64,000 nt of DNA, from assembly GCF_012272695.1 (NCBI RefSeq), contig NZ_CP050902.1, positions 930,001 to 994,000 on the forward strand, given 5' to 3'. Made by a program: the position numbers and the translations under genes. The notes under the pieces were generated by a model. The model was not told the origin of the DNA and did not search any database. It worked only from the letters and a program-made list of their open reading frames with translations. Below are positions 48,001 to 57,087 of this stretch, one piece after another. The stretch is from Nocardioides sp. JQ2195. GTDB taxonomy: Bacteria; Actinomycetota; Actinomycetes; Propionibacteriales; Nocardioidaceae. Within the stretch, counting starts at the first letter, position 1. Every line of letters begins with the position of its first letter.

Positions 48001-49862
48001 ACGGACTGCTCTGCTCCGAGCACACCCGGCTGGTGGCCGCGTTCGACCACCGGGACATCTTCCTCGACCCCGCACCGGACGCGGCATCGTCCTACGCCGA
48101 GCGGCGGCGACTGTTCGACCTCCCACGATCGTCGTGGCAGGACTACGACCGCGACCTGATCTCCGAGGGCGGCGGCGTCTTCCCGCGGTCGGTGAAGTCC
48201 ATCCCGCTCAGCCCCGAGATCCGTGACGTGCTCGGCATCGATGCCGCGACCACGTCGATGGCACCCGCGGAGCTGATGCAAGCGATCCTCAAGGCGCCCG
48301 TCGACCTGCTCTGGAACGGCGGCATCGGCACCTACGTGAAGTCGTCCGCCGAGACCGATGCCGACGCGGGGGACAAGTCCAACGACGCGATCCGGATCGA
48401 TGGCGCCGACCTTCGGGTCCGCTGCGTGGGCGAGGGTGGCAACCTCGGCTTCACCCAGCGGGGCCGCATCGAGTACGTCGAGAACGGTGGTCGGATGAAC
48501 ACCGACTTCATCGACAACTCCGCCGGCGTGGACACCTCCGACCACGAGGTGAACATCAAGATCCTGCTCGATGGTGTCGTGCGCGACGGGGACCTCACCA
48601 CGAAGCAGCGCAACGAGCTGTTGGCCAGCATGACCGACGAGGTCGCGGCCCTGGTGCTGCGCGACAACTACGAGCAGAACCTGGCACTGACCAACGCCGT
48701 GGCGAATGCCGGCCCTCTGCTGCACGTGCACGAGGACTGGATGAAGGACCTCGAGCGCAGGGGCGTCCTCAACCGTGAGCTGGAGGCGTTGCCGACGAGC
48801 CGCGAGGTCCGCCGCCGGCTGGACCGGGGCGAGGGACTGCGGCTGCCCGAGCTGTGCGTGTTGATGGCGTGGACCAAGATCGTCCTGGCCGACGAGCTGC
48901 TTGCCTCCGACCTGCCCGACGACCCCTACCTGCGCATCGACCTGTTCAACTACTTCCCGCAGCCGATGCGGCAGGGCTACCGCAACCAGATGGAGTCCCA
49001 CCCCCTGCGCCGCGAGATCATCGTGACCCAGGTGGTCAACGACCTGGTCAACGGCGCCGGCATGACGTTCTGGCCCAGGCTTGCCGGTGAGACCGGTGCC
49101 ACGCCCGCCGAGCTCACCCGTGCCAACTTCGTGGCGCGTGAGATCTTCGGTTCCCTGGCCCTGCGTGAGGAGCTGGCGTCCTACGACAACAAGCTGCCGG
49201 CCGACGTGCAGACCCGGATCCGCATCGAGATGCGGACCCTCGTCGAACGCGCCTCGCGCTGGCTGGTCAGCAACCGGCGACCGCCACTCGACAGCGAGGG
49301 GACGGTCGACTTCTTCTCGGTGCCGACCCAGAAGGTGATGGCCGAGCTGCCGACCCTGATGACCGGTCGTGAGCTCGATGCCTTCGAGCAGCGGCGCGAC
49401 AAGTTCATCGCGAAGGGCGTGCCGGAGGACCTCGCCGTGCGGGTGGCGGTCCTGCCGCCCGCCTACATGATCCTGGGCATCGTGGAGACATCCGCCCGGG
49501 AGGGCCTGGACGCCTTCGAGGTGGCGCGCGTGCACTTCGCACTGGGCGAGCGGCTCGGTCTTCCATCGCTGGTGTCGCGCATCCTGGCGCTACCGCGCGA
49601 CGACCGGTGGCAGACGATGGCCCGAGCCGCGCTGCGCGACGACCTGCACGCCGTGCACGCGCAGCTCACCTCGCAGGTGCTCTCCGGCACGTCTCCCGAC
49701 GACGCGGTGCTGGCACGCGTGGCAGCCTGGGAGGACAACGACGAGGTCGTGGTCTCCCGAGCGGTCACCACCCTCGAGGAGATCTGCTCCGACGACGAGG
49801 CCGACCTCGCCAGGTTGTCGGTGGGGTTGCGCGTCGTGCGCGGGTTGTTGGCGACCAGCTGA
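45033..49862 (+). CDS. gdh: NAD-specific glutamate dehydrogenase, GDH-180 type
   Basis: A 1609-aa enzyme of the 180-kDa class, close to M. tuberculosis Rv2476c (1624 aa). It oxidatively deaminates glutamate to 2-oxoglutarate with NAD+. The N-terminal half carries ACT-like regulatory segments. The catalytic domain lies at about 700-1300, with [56 protein letters not shown] holding the substrate lysines, and [30 protein letters not shown] and [22 protein letters not shown] for NAD. GTG 45033 fits a leaderless promoter; ATG 45021 is the alternative. It pairs functionally with pruA in glutamate/proline catabolism. Confidence 0.95.
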   Translation: [1609 protein letters not shown]

Positions 49863-49868
49863 GGGCGC

Positions 49869-49894
49869 GCGTCGCCCACGGGGATGGGCGACGC
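49869..49894. terminator. Hairpin between gdh and ku
   Basis: GCGTCGCCC (49869-49877) and GGGCGACGC (49886-49894) form a 9-bp stem with an 8-nt loop, just after the gdh stop and before the stop of the convergent ku gene. It can act on both strands. Confidence 0.65.
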
Positions 49895-49916
49895 GGCGCC
49901 GCGCAGAGCGGTGCCG

Positions 49917-50954
49917 TCAGCTGGCCTTGCGGGCCGATGCCTTCTTCGCGGTGGACTTCTTCGCCGGAGTCTTCTTGGCGGTGGTCTTCTTGGCGGTGGA
50001 CTTCTTCGCCGGAGTCTTCTTGGCGGTGGTCTTCTTGGCGGTGGACTTCTTCGCCGGAGTCTTCTTGGCAGCGGCCTTCTTCGCCGGCTTCTGCGCCGGC
50101 TTCTCCTCGTCGGAGTCGGCGTCGTCGGAGCCGGTGTCGTCCGATCCGGCGTCGTCGGAGCTGGCGGCTGCAGAGCTCTCGCCGCGGGCCTCCTTGGCCG
50201 CAGCCACGGACTTCTGCAACGCAGCGAGGAGGTCGACGACCTCACCGGAGGACTTGGTCGCCGTGGGCGTGCGCTTGATCTCGCCACCCTCGATCTTCGA
50301 CTTCACCAGGGCCTCGACAGCGCCGGCGTAGTCGTCCTCGAACTCGCTCGCGTCGAAGTCACCCGCCAGGGTCTCGACCAGCATCTGCGCCATCTTGACC
50401 TCGCCCTCCTTGACCTCGCCGGCATCGATGCCGAAGTCGGGGGTGCGGACCTCGTCGGGCCACATCATCGTCTGCATGACGATGACGTCGTCACGCACGC
50501 GCAGCACGGCGACCGTCGTGCGCTGCCGCAGGGCGACCGTGACCACGGCCATCCGGTCCGCGTCGAGCAGGGCCTGCCGGAGCAGGGCGTAGGGCTTCGC
50601 GCCGGTCTTCTCGGGCTCGAGGTAGTAGGACTTCTCGAACAGCATCGGGTCGATCTGGTCACTGGGCACGAACTTCTCGACCGATATCTCACGCGAGGAC
50701 GTGGAGGGCAGCTCGGCCATGTCCTCATCGGTGAGGATGACCATCTCGCCGTCCTCGGTCTCGTAGCCCTTGGCGATGTCGGCGTAGGCGACCTCCTCGC
50801 CGTCGATCGCGCACACGCGTTGGTACTTGATCCGACCGCCGTCCTTGGCATGGACCTGCCGGAACGACACGTCGTGGCTCTCCGTCGCCGAGTAGAGCTT
50901 CACCGGGACGCTCACCAGGCCGAAGGAGACGGCACCCTTCCAGATCGCACGCAT
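49917..50954 (-). CDS. ku: Ku DNA end-binding protein with extended lysine-rich tail
   Basis: A 345-aa bacterial Ku of non-homologous end joining. The core (about 1-255) starts [25 protein letters not shown] and includes [37 protein letters not shown] and [19 protein letters not shown]. It forms a ring on DNA ends and recruits the ligase. After an acidic Ser/Asp stretch, the last 55 residues are pentads of the [15 protein letters not shown] kind, encoded by 45-bp tandem repeats between about 49930 and 50070. Such tails bind DNA and let Ku slide inward. It is divergent from the ligase/polymerase genes. Confidence 0.95.
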   Translation of the reverse strand: MRAIWKGAVSFGLVSVPVKLYSATESHDVSFRQVHAKDGGRIKYQRVCAIDGEEVAYADIAKGYETEDGEMVILTDEDMAELPSTSSREISVEKFVPSDQIDPMLFEKSYYLEPEKTGAKPYALLRQALLDADRMAVVTVALRQRTTVAVLRVRDDVIVMQTMMWPDEVRTPDFGIDAGEVKEGEVKMAQMLVETLAGDFDASEFEDDYAGAVEALVKSKIEGGEIKRTPTATKSSGEVVDLLAALQKSVAAAKEARGESSAAASSDDAGSDDTGSDDADSDEEKPAQKPAKKAAAKKTPAKKSTAKKTTAKKTPAKKSTAKKTTAKKTPAKKSTAKKASARKAS

Positions 50955-51120
50955 GCGCCCAGTATTGCCTCATCGGCCCCAGTACGCACGCGGAAGCCCG
51001 CGTCGGGGACCCCGACGTCGCCCCGGGTCACGGGCCGCGGGCGAGAGGAATGCCGCGCGCCGGTCGCAGGATGACGGGCAAGGGCGTGGTTTGTCCGACC
51101 GTGTGCGCAAGGATGGGTGC

Positions 51121-52053
51121 ATGCGACCGATGCTGGCCACCCGCGGAGCCCTCGTGCCCACGGGCAGTGGGTGGACGCACGAGGTGAAGTGGGACGGCAT
51201 GCGGATCCTGGCCGACATCGGCCCCGATCGCCTTCGGCTGACCAGTCGCAACGAGAACGACGTGACGGCCGGCTATCCCGAGCTGCACGGCCTGGCCGGC
51301 CGGGACCTCCTCCTGGACGGCGAAGTGGTCGCGTTCGAGGACGGGCGACCCAGCTTCGGGGCGCTGGCCGAGCGGATGCACGTGCGCGACGTACGACGTG
51401 TGGCCCGGCTCGCCGAGCGCCGTCCGGTGGTCTACCTCGTCTTCGACGTGCTGCGGTGCGACGGACGGGACCTCACCACGGAACCGCTCTCGCGGCGGCG
51501 CGAGGTCCTCGAGGGCCTCGGCCTGGACGGCGTCTCGTGGCAGGTGCCCGGCGTGTACGACGACGGGGCCATGCTGCTCGAGGCGACCAGGGCCCAGGGG
51601 CTCGAGGGCGTGGTCAGCAAGCGTCTCTCGTCGCGCTACGAACCAGGCTCCCGCAGCGCACACTGGCTGAAGTTCCCGCACCGCCTGCGCACCTCGTGGG
51701 TGGTGTGCGGGTGGCGCTTCGAGACCGACTCGGACCACCGGCTGGGCGCGCTGCTGGTGGGGGAGCCCACGGCCGACGGGATGGTCTTCCGGGGCCGGGT
51801 CGGCAGTGGCATCGCGGGCAAGGTCGGTCCGCTGCTGAAGTCGTTGCTCGAGCCACTGGCCAGGCCCACCAGCCCCTTCCGTGATCCCCTCCCGCGGGAG
51901 GATGCGCGCGGCACCCAGTGGGTGGAGCCGCGGGTGGTCGTGGACGTGGAGTCCCTCGGGATCGGCGCCCAGGGGAGACTCCGCCAGCCGTCGTTCCGCG
52001 GCGTCCGCGACGACCTGGAAGCCGGAGACCTCTTGGGCAGGCAGCAGACGTGA
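51121..52053 (+). CDS. ligD: ATP-dependent DNA ligase (LigD ligase-domain type)
   Basis: A 310-aa ligase. The adenylation lysine is in HEVKWDGMR (about residue 23), followed by NENDVTAGYPEL, LLDGEVVAFEDG, YLVFDVLRCDG, GLEGVVSKRLSSRYEPG and HWLKFPHRLRTSWVVCGW. A short OB-fold region follows. The polymerase and nuclease domains of multi-domain LigD are absent; the polymerase is the next gene. ATG 51121 with CAAGGATGGG upstream. It is divergent from ku, so both probably act in non-homologous end joining. Confidence 0.9.
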   Translation: MRPMLATRGALVPTGSGWTHEVKWDGMRILADIGPDRLRLTSRNENDVTAGYPELHGLAGRDLLLDGEVVAFEDGRPSFGALAERMHVRDVRRVARLAERRPVVYLVFDVLRCDGRDLTTEPLSRRREVLEGLGLDGVSWQVPGVYDDGAMLLEATRAQGLEGVVSKRLSSRYEPGSRSAHWLKFPHRLRTSWVVCGWRFETDSDHRLGALLVGEPTADGMVFRGRVGSGIAGKVGPLLKSLLEPLARPTSPFRDPLPREDARGTQWVEPRVVVDVESLGIGAQGRLRQPSFRGVRDDLEAGDLLGRQQT

Positions 52054-52081
52054 CCTCGAACAGCGACGGACGGTGTCGGCG

Positions 52082-52981
52082 ATGACGGAGATCCGGGCCG
52101 AGGTGGAGGGGCGCACCCTCAAGATCGGCAACCTCGACAAGGTGATGTACCCCGCGACCGGCACCACCAAGGGCGAGGTGCTCAACTACTACGCACAGGT
52201 GGCGCCGGTGCTGCTCCCGCACGTCGCGGACCGTGCGGTCACCCGGATCCGTTGGCCGCACGGCGTGCAGGGCAACTCGTTCTTCGAGAAGAACGTCCCC
52301 GCTGGTGCGCCATCCTGGTTGCGCACCGCCCGGGTGCCCACGACGGGTTCGCGCGGCGCGTCGCGCAACGGCGACGAGCTGGTCTTCCCGATCGTCGACG
52401 GGCTCGCTGCGCTGACCTACCTGGTGAACCTGGCCAGCCTCGAGCTCCATGTGCACCAGTGGCGGGTCACCGCCCGCGGCCGGCCTCGCAACCCCGACCG
52501 ACTGGTGATCGACCTCGACCCCGGCGACCCCGCCGGACTGGCCGAGTGCTGCGAGATCGCGCTGCTGGTCAGGGCCAAGCTCGAGGAGCGCGGCCTCACC
52601 GCCGTGCCGGTCACCAGTGGCAGCAAGGGTCTGCACCTCTATGCCGCAGTGGCCGGTGACCTCGATCCCGGGGGGACCACGGCCCTGGCGAAGGAGGTCG
52701 GCGACGAGCTCCAGGCCGAGCACCCGAAGCTCGTCACGGCGGTGATGACGAAGGCGCGGCGTTCCGGGAAGGTGTTCCTGGACTGGTCGCAGAACGCCGG
52801 CTCCAAGACCACGATCTCGCCGTACTCACTGCGCGGCAGGGAGAAGCCGTACGCCGCCACTCCGCGCACGTGGGCCGAGATCGAGGAGGGCGCCGGTGAC
52901 CCGCTCGGCCTGGAGCAGTGCCGCTTCGAGGAGGTGCTGGACAGAATCGCCGACCACGGTGACCTGTTCACCCTCGACTGA
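52082..52981 (+). CDS. Non-homologous end-joining polymerase (LigD polymerase domain type)
   Basis: A 299-aa primase-like polymerase that fills gaps at DNA ends and prefers ribonucleotides. Motifs are NLDKVMYPATGTTKGEVLNYYAQVAPVLLPH, FFEKNVPAGAPSW, the metal-binding DRLVIDLDPGDP, TSGSKGLHLYA and VFLDWSQNAGSKTTISPYSLRG. It is a stand-alone PolDom separated from the ligase by 28 bp. The stop codon abuts the convergent glycosyltransferase gene by one base. Confidence 0.93.
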   Translation: MTEIRAEVEGRTLKIGNLDKVMYPATGTTKGEVLNYYAQVAPVLLPHVADRAVTRIRWPHGVQGNSFFEKNVPAGAPSWLRTARVPTTGSRGASRNGDELVFPIVDGLAALTYLVNLASLELHVHQWRVTARGRPRNPDRLVIDLDPGDPAGLAECCEIALLVRAKLEERGLTAVPVTSGSKGLHLYAAVAGDLDPGGTTALAKEVGDELQAEHPKLVTAVMTKARRSGKVFLDWSQNAGSKTTISPYSLRGREKPYAATPRTWAEIEEGAGDPLGLEQCRFEEVLDRIADHGDLFTLD

Positions 52982-54514
52982 TCAGTAGGCGCCCTGGTGG
53001 GAGACCACCGCACGGGCGGTGCGGAGCATGATCGAGAGGTCGAGTCCCAGCGACCAGTTGTCCACGTAGTGCAGGTCGAGCCGCACCGCCTCGTCCCAGG
53101 GGAGGTCGGAGCGGCCGGAGACCTGCCACAACCCGGTCACACCCGGCTTCACCACCAACCGACGGCGTACGTCGTCGGCGTAGCCAGCGACCTCGGTGGG
53201 GAGCGGTGGCCGGGGACCGACCAGTGCCATGTCCCCGAGGACCACGTTGAGAAGCTGGGGGAGCTCGTCGAGCGAGTAGCGGCGCAGGAACCCACCCAAC
53301 CGTGTGATCCGAGGGTCCTTGCGGACCTTGAAGAGAAGGCCGTCCGCCTCGTTGTGCGAGGCCAGGTCCGCGCAACGTTCCTCGGCTCGGTCACACATGG
53401 TGCGCAGCTTGAACATCGTGAACGGCCGGTCGTCACGCCCGATGCGGGTCTGCCGAAAGATCGCCGGACCGCGACTGTCCAGGCGGATGGCCAGCATCAT
53501 CCCGAGCAGCAGCGGCGAGATGACCAGGAGGATCGTCGCGGCGGCGAGACGCTCCCAACCTGCCTTGAGGACCCGGCGCCAGCCACGCAGCTCGGCCTGG
53601 CGGACGTGCAGCATCGGCATCGATCCCACGGTCGTCATCGTGGTCCGTGTCTCGGCCACGTCGGTGAGCCCCGGAACCACCAGCAGCTGGGTCCGGGAGG
53701 CCTCCAGCTCCCAGCCGAGGCGGCGCAGCGCCGCAGCGTCGAGGTGCTTGCAGGGCAGAACGATCACCGCATCGGCCGACAGGTCCCGGGCAGACGTGGC
53801 CGCAGCGTCGAGGCCCCCGGCGCTGGGGACGGGGAGGGGCCGGTCCCGGTGCTTGCCGTGAAGGCTCGCGCCCACCACGTCGAAGCCGTGCGTGCGAGTC
53901 CTGCCGAGCTCGCTGAGCACCCCGGCGACCTGGTGGTGGTGCCCGACGAGCAGCACCCGGCGGGTGAGTTGCTGCCCGCGCAGACGGCGTGGTCCGAGGG
54001 TCCCCGCCGCGGTTGCTCTGTGGAGGAGGCTCAGCAGGGTGGTGATCGCCACCAGCACGAGCAGGGTCCCCGGTGCTGTCGGCAGGTCGGCGAACCACGA
54101 TGCGGCGGCGCACACGACGGCCAACGCCAGACCGGCTCGCACGACACGTCCGAGGCCCTCGGCCCCCTTGGGAACCAGGCTCGTGCGGTAGCCGTGCGCA
54201 GCGGCCACGAGTGCCACCCAGAGGAGGGGGAGGAAGAGGGCGGCGCGGGGTGGAGCGACGACCGCGCAGGCGATCAACGCGGCCAAGGAGTCTGCGGCGG
54301 CGCACACCACCGGGGCACCCGCCCGGCGTCGAGGGTGCGTCCTCGTGGAGGTCCGGGTGGGTGCGGTCGCCTCCTGCTCCACGGCCCGAGCCGGAGCGGA
54401 CCTCCGGGGCGCAGGGACGGAGTCGGGCGCCAGGCGCACGGCCGGGATCTCCACCGGGGGGCGGACCCCCGGACCGCGCCGCAATCTTTCTGCCACAGCA
54501 TTGGCACTACTCAT
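52982..54514 (-). CDS. Polyprenyl glycosylphosphotransferase (exopolysaccharide sugar transferase)
   Basis: A 510-aa protein of the WbaP/CpsE family, which transfers a sugar-1-phosphate to undecaprenyl phosphate and starts polymer synthesis. After a disordered N-terminus, four helices (about 75-165) and a CoA-binding-like central domain (VLLVGHHHQVAGVLSEL) come before the catalytic domain from about 310: WERLAAATILLVISPLLLGMMLAIRLDSRGPAIFRQTRIGRDDRPFTMFKLRTM, YSLDELPQLLNVVLGDMALVGPRP and VKPGVTGLWQVSGR. ATG 54514 is preferred over 54697. The neighbouring two-component genes may regulate it. Confidence 0.9.
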   Translation of the reverse strand: MSSANAVAERLRRGPGVRPPVEIPAVRLAPDSVPAPRRSAPARAVEQEATAPTRTSTRTHPRRRAGAPVVCAAADSLAALIACAVVAPPRAALFLPLLWVALVAAAHGYRTSLVPKGAEGLGRVVRAGLALAVVCAAASWFADLPTAPGTLLVLVAITTLLSLLHRATAAGTLGPRRLRGQQLTRRVLLVGHHHQVAGVLSELGRTRTHGFDVVGASLHGKHRDRPLPVPSAGGLDAAATSARDLSADAVIVLPCKHLDAAALRRLGWELEASRTQLLVVPGLTDVAETRTTMTTVGSMPMLHVRQAELRGWRRVLKAGWERLAAATILLVISPLLLGMMLAIRLDSRGPAIFRQTRIGRDDRPFTMFKLRTMCDRAEERCADLASHNEADGLLFKVRKDPRITRLGGFLRRYSLDELPQLLNVVLGDMALVGPRPPLPTEVAGYADDVRRRLVVKPGVTGLWQVSGRSDLPWDEAVRLDLHYVDNWSLGLDLSIMLRTARAVVSHQGAY

Positions 54515-54752
54515 CGCAGCGAACCCCACATACGTTGCCGGAAAGTTTGGCGAGCCGTCCGCCCGCGGGGCGGGCGGCCCACGTTCAGGATGGTGTCCGG
54601 CGGAGGTGACTGCATCACCAACGTTGGTGAATCCCTTTGTGGGGCAGGGGATTCTCGTCAGGTGTGCAGCCGAGAGCACCGTGCGAGCACCCCGCACCGG
54701 TCATGCGTGCACCGGGCGCGAGCAGGCGCGGGCCGGGTCGCTGGAGAGTCGA

Positions 54753-55436
54753 TCAGGCTCCCGCTGGTGCCCAGCCGACGTGGTGGGCGCAGCCGACCGC
54801 GGCCAGCTGGGACGAGACCTCCAGCTTGGACAGGATCGACTTGACCTGGGTGCGCACGGTCGCTTCCGAGACCACGCTCATGCGGGCGATCTCACGGACC
54901 GCGCGACCGTCCATCAGCTGGGCCAGCACCTGGCTCTCGCGATGGGTGAGGTTCTCCAGGCGGCTCCGGATCAGCTGGATCTCCTGGACCTGGGCGTGCC
55001 AGTGCTTGAGCAGCTCCTCGCGCTCGTCCTGGGTCATCACCGGCAGGCCCTCGGTGATCCTGCGGATCGTGGCCAGGATGTCGTTGAGGGGGGAGCTCTT
55101 GGGCAGTATCTTCCGGGCGCCGTAGCGCACGCACTCGCCCCAACGACCGCGGTCGATGCTCGACGTCACGACGACAACGTTGACACCAGCCAGGGTCAGT
55201 GGCTCGACGAGGCGGCCTCCGTTGCCGTAGGTGCCGAGGTCGAGGTCGAGCAGTGCCACGCGCGGCTTGGCGCGCATGATGATCGGGAGCAACGTGTGCA
55301 CGGATCGGCCGCCTTCCGGCAGGACGATGCGGCGTACGTCGTGTCCTTCCATCTCGAGGGCGATCTCCAACGACTCCGCAAACAGTGAGTGGTCCTCGAT
55401 CACGGCCACCCGCGTTCCAACTCTCCTGCTGATCAA
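54753..55436 (-). CDS. LuxR/NarL family response regulator
   Basis: A 227-aa regulator with an intact receiver: acidic pair Glu14-Asp15 (VIEDHSLF), phospho-acceptor Asp64 (VALLDLDLG), Thr91 region and Lys113 (KILPKSSP). The C-terminal LuxR-type HTH is at about 165-215 (LTHRESQVLAQLMDGRAVREIARMSVVSEATVRTQVKSILSKLEVSSQ). The start is TTG at 55436, which overlaps the kinase stop by four bases (TTGA) and has GGAGG just upstream. It is the cognate partner of the kinase. A paralogue with a degenerate receiver is encoded divergently at 57416. Confidence 0.92.
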   Translation of the reverse strand: MISRRVGTRVAVIEDHSLFAESLEIALEMEGHDVRRIVLPEGGRSVHTLLPIIMRAKPRVALLDLDLGTYGNGGRLVEPLTLAGVNVVVVTSSIDRGRWGECVRYGARKILPKSSPLNDILATIRRITEGLPVMTQDEREELLKHWHAQVQEIQLIRSRLENLTHRESQVLAQLMDGRAVREIARMSVVSEATVRTQVKSILSKLEVSSQLAAVGCAHHVGWAPAGA

Positions 55437-56863
55437 CTTTCCTCCCCATCGAAGTGCGGCAGCGCGGCCACGAAGGAGGCCCCGTGACGGCCGTCGTTGT
55501 GTCGCAGTTGGAGGCTGCCGCCGTGCTTGGTGGCGAGCCTGCGGGCCAGGTAGAGGCCCAGTCCGGAGCCCGGGGACTCCGTGGAACGCGCTCCTCTCTG
55601 GAACAAGGAGTCGCGGACGTCTGCCGGAATACCGGGGCCCGCGTCGGAGACCCGGATCTCCACGTTGTGGGCCCGCTGGTGCACCGAGACCGTGATCGTG
55701 GTGCCGGGCGCGTGGCGCAGGGCGTTGTGGAGGAGGACGTGGACGATCTCTGTGACGTCGTCCTGGCAGCTGCGAACACGCTGCCCCGACGGCTCCCAGC
55801 GGATGTCGTGGCCGGCCGCGCGTTGGGTCACCACCAAGGGGGCGATCACCTGGTCGAGGGACACGCAGTGGATCCTCGACTCGTCCTGCGGACTGACCAG
55901 TCGCTGCAGCCTGGCCACCTCGGTGGCGAGCCCGGACGAGAGGCGGCGGCGGCTCGAGTCGCTGAGACGGTGGTCGTCGCCGAGGAGGATCTGCGCGGCG
56001 GTGCTGATGTCGGCGACCGTCGAGCGCAGCTCGTGGAACAGCTCTTCCTGCTGGTGCGAAACCGGCGGGGCGCGGCGTGCGGTCGCTCGTGAGGCGCGGT
56101 CGAGGCGGCGTGCCTGCTGGGCCATCGGGTGCAGCAGGGCCTGGGCCGCGGAGAGGCCCATCCATCCCGCCACCAGCATCATCACCGCGACTGAGGGCCA
56201 CGACCTGAGGGAGTCGCCGGTGGTGCCTGCCGGCCCGAGGACGAAGATGGTGACCAGTGCGGCCACCATCGCTGCGAACTCGGGCGTGGTCAGCCCCGCC
56301 GGGGTGCGCTGTCGCCTGACGATGACACAGGCGACCAGGAAGGCAACGGCCAGGCTCGCCGCCAGGACCGGCCCCCACGGTTGGGGCAGCGTCGCCAGGG
56401 GGTGGCCCAGCACCCACGAGTAGAGCAGTCGACCGGCGACCAGGACCACTCCGGTCGCAACTCCGAGTGCCAGCGGAGGCACGCGGTCGGGGAACCTCCT
56501 GTCGCTGCTGGCGCACACCACGATCACGACCAGGGGCACGGCGAGCAGCGCGCCGGTCACGTCACCCGTGCGTCCGGCGCGGTTGGCGACGTCGGCCATG
56601 TTCAGGATGGCGAACGGCGTGCCGCTGAGACCCACGGCCACCAGTGCCACGGAGAGCCAAGCGGTGTCGGACTCTCCCGACAGCCGCCACCGGGAGTAGA
56701 GCATGGCCCCGGCGCCCGCGATCAGCACGTGGAAGACCAACCAGGCGACCGCGTCGGTGGCCTGCAGCCGAGTTGCCCCCACAGGAGGGATCAGCGCGGC
56801 GATGGCCGTCGGGAGAGTCACCACGAGGGCAGCCAGGAGGACCCGTCGCCACTCCCACCTCAC
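55433..56863 (-). CDS. Membrane sensor histidine kinase
   Basis: A 476-aa kinase. About seven or eight helices (residues 8-245) form an uncharacterised membrane sensor. The dimerisation/phospho-acceptor helix contains LFHELRSTVADIS (His about 277), and the ATPase domain has the N-box VHVLLHNALRHAP, the G1 box VSDAGPGIP and the G2 box GSGLGLYLARRLATKHGG. The start is uncertain: GTG 56863 begins just before the first helix, while ATG 57007 would be almost leaderless from the promoter at 57016-57044. It is coupled to the response regulator by a TTGA overlap. Confidence 0.9.
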   Translation of the reverse strand: MRWEWRRVLLAALVVTLPTAIAALIPPVGATRLQATDAVAWLVFHVLIAGAGAMLYSRWRLSGESDTAWLSVALVAVGLSGTPFAILNMADVANRAGRTGDVTGALLAVPLVVIVVCASSDRRFPDRVPPLALGVATGVVLVAGRLLYSWVLGHPLATLPQPWGPVLAASLAVAFLVACVIVRRQRTPAGLTTPEFAAMVAALVTIFVLGPAGTTGDSLRSWPSVAVMMLVAGWMGLSAAQALLHPMAQQARRLDRASRATARRAPPVSHQQEELFHELRSTVADISTAAQILLGDDHRLSDSSRRRLSSGLATEVARLQRLVSPQDESRIHCVSLDQVIAPLVVTQRAAGHDIRWEPSGQRVRSCQDDVTEIVHVLLHNALRHAPGTTITVSVHQRAHNVEIRVSDAGPGIPADVRDSLFQRGARSTESPGSGLGLYLARRLATKHGGSLQLRHNDGRHGASFVAALPHFDGEES

Positions 56864-57015
56864 CGGGGAACGGCGGTACGGCTCAACTCCCTCGTTGTCC
56901 CTGTATGGGCCCCCCGACCGGCCGTGCGATCCGCGGCTCCGAGTGTGCCCCCCTGGGATCTGACCAGTTCGGCGCGGGGGTGCATGCAGGGAAGACCACC
57001 CGACCATGACGCTTG

Positions 57016-57044
57016 ACTCTATTTGCCTTTTGCGACCGCGTCAG
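57016..57044 (-). promoter_or_regulatory. Leftward promoter for the kinase/regulator operon
   Basis: On the minus strand, CTGACG (57044-57039) and TAGAGT (57021-57016) are separated by 17 bp. Transcription would begin near 57009, almost at ATG 57007. Confidence 0.5.
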
Positions 57045-57087
57045 GCGAATGCGGAACCATACCGAATATTGGGGGCAGGAAGGGGAA

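Noticed and set aside
44973..49535. 1520-codon open frame on the minus strand
   Set aside because: It lies wholly antisense to the glutamate dehydrogenase, whose motifs are clear. Its composition (His, Val, Gly, Gln, Leu-rich) is the usual mirror of a high-GC gene.
49930..50070. Regular repeats that could suggest a CRISPR array
   Set aside because: They are 45-bp in-frame coding repeats for the Ku lysine tail, without unique spacers.
54515..54752. Possible N-terminal extension of the glycosylphosphotransferase to 54697
   Set aside because: The extension has no family similarity or ribosome binding site and the region looks like a promoter gap; ATG 54514 fits better.
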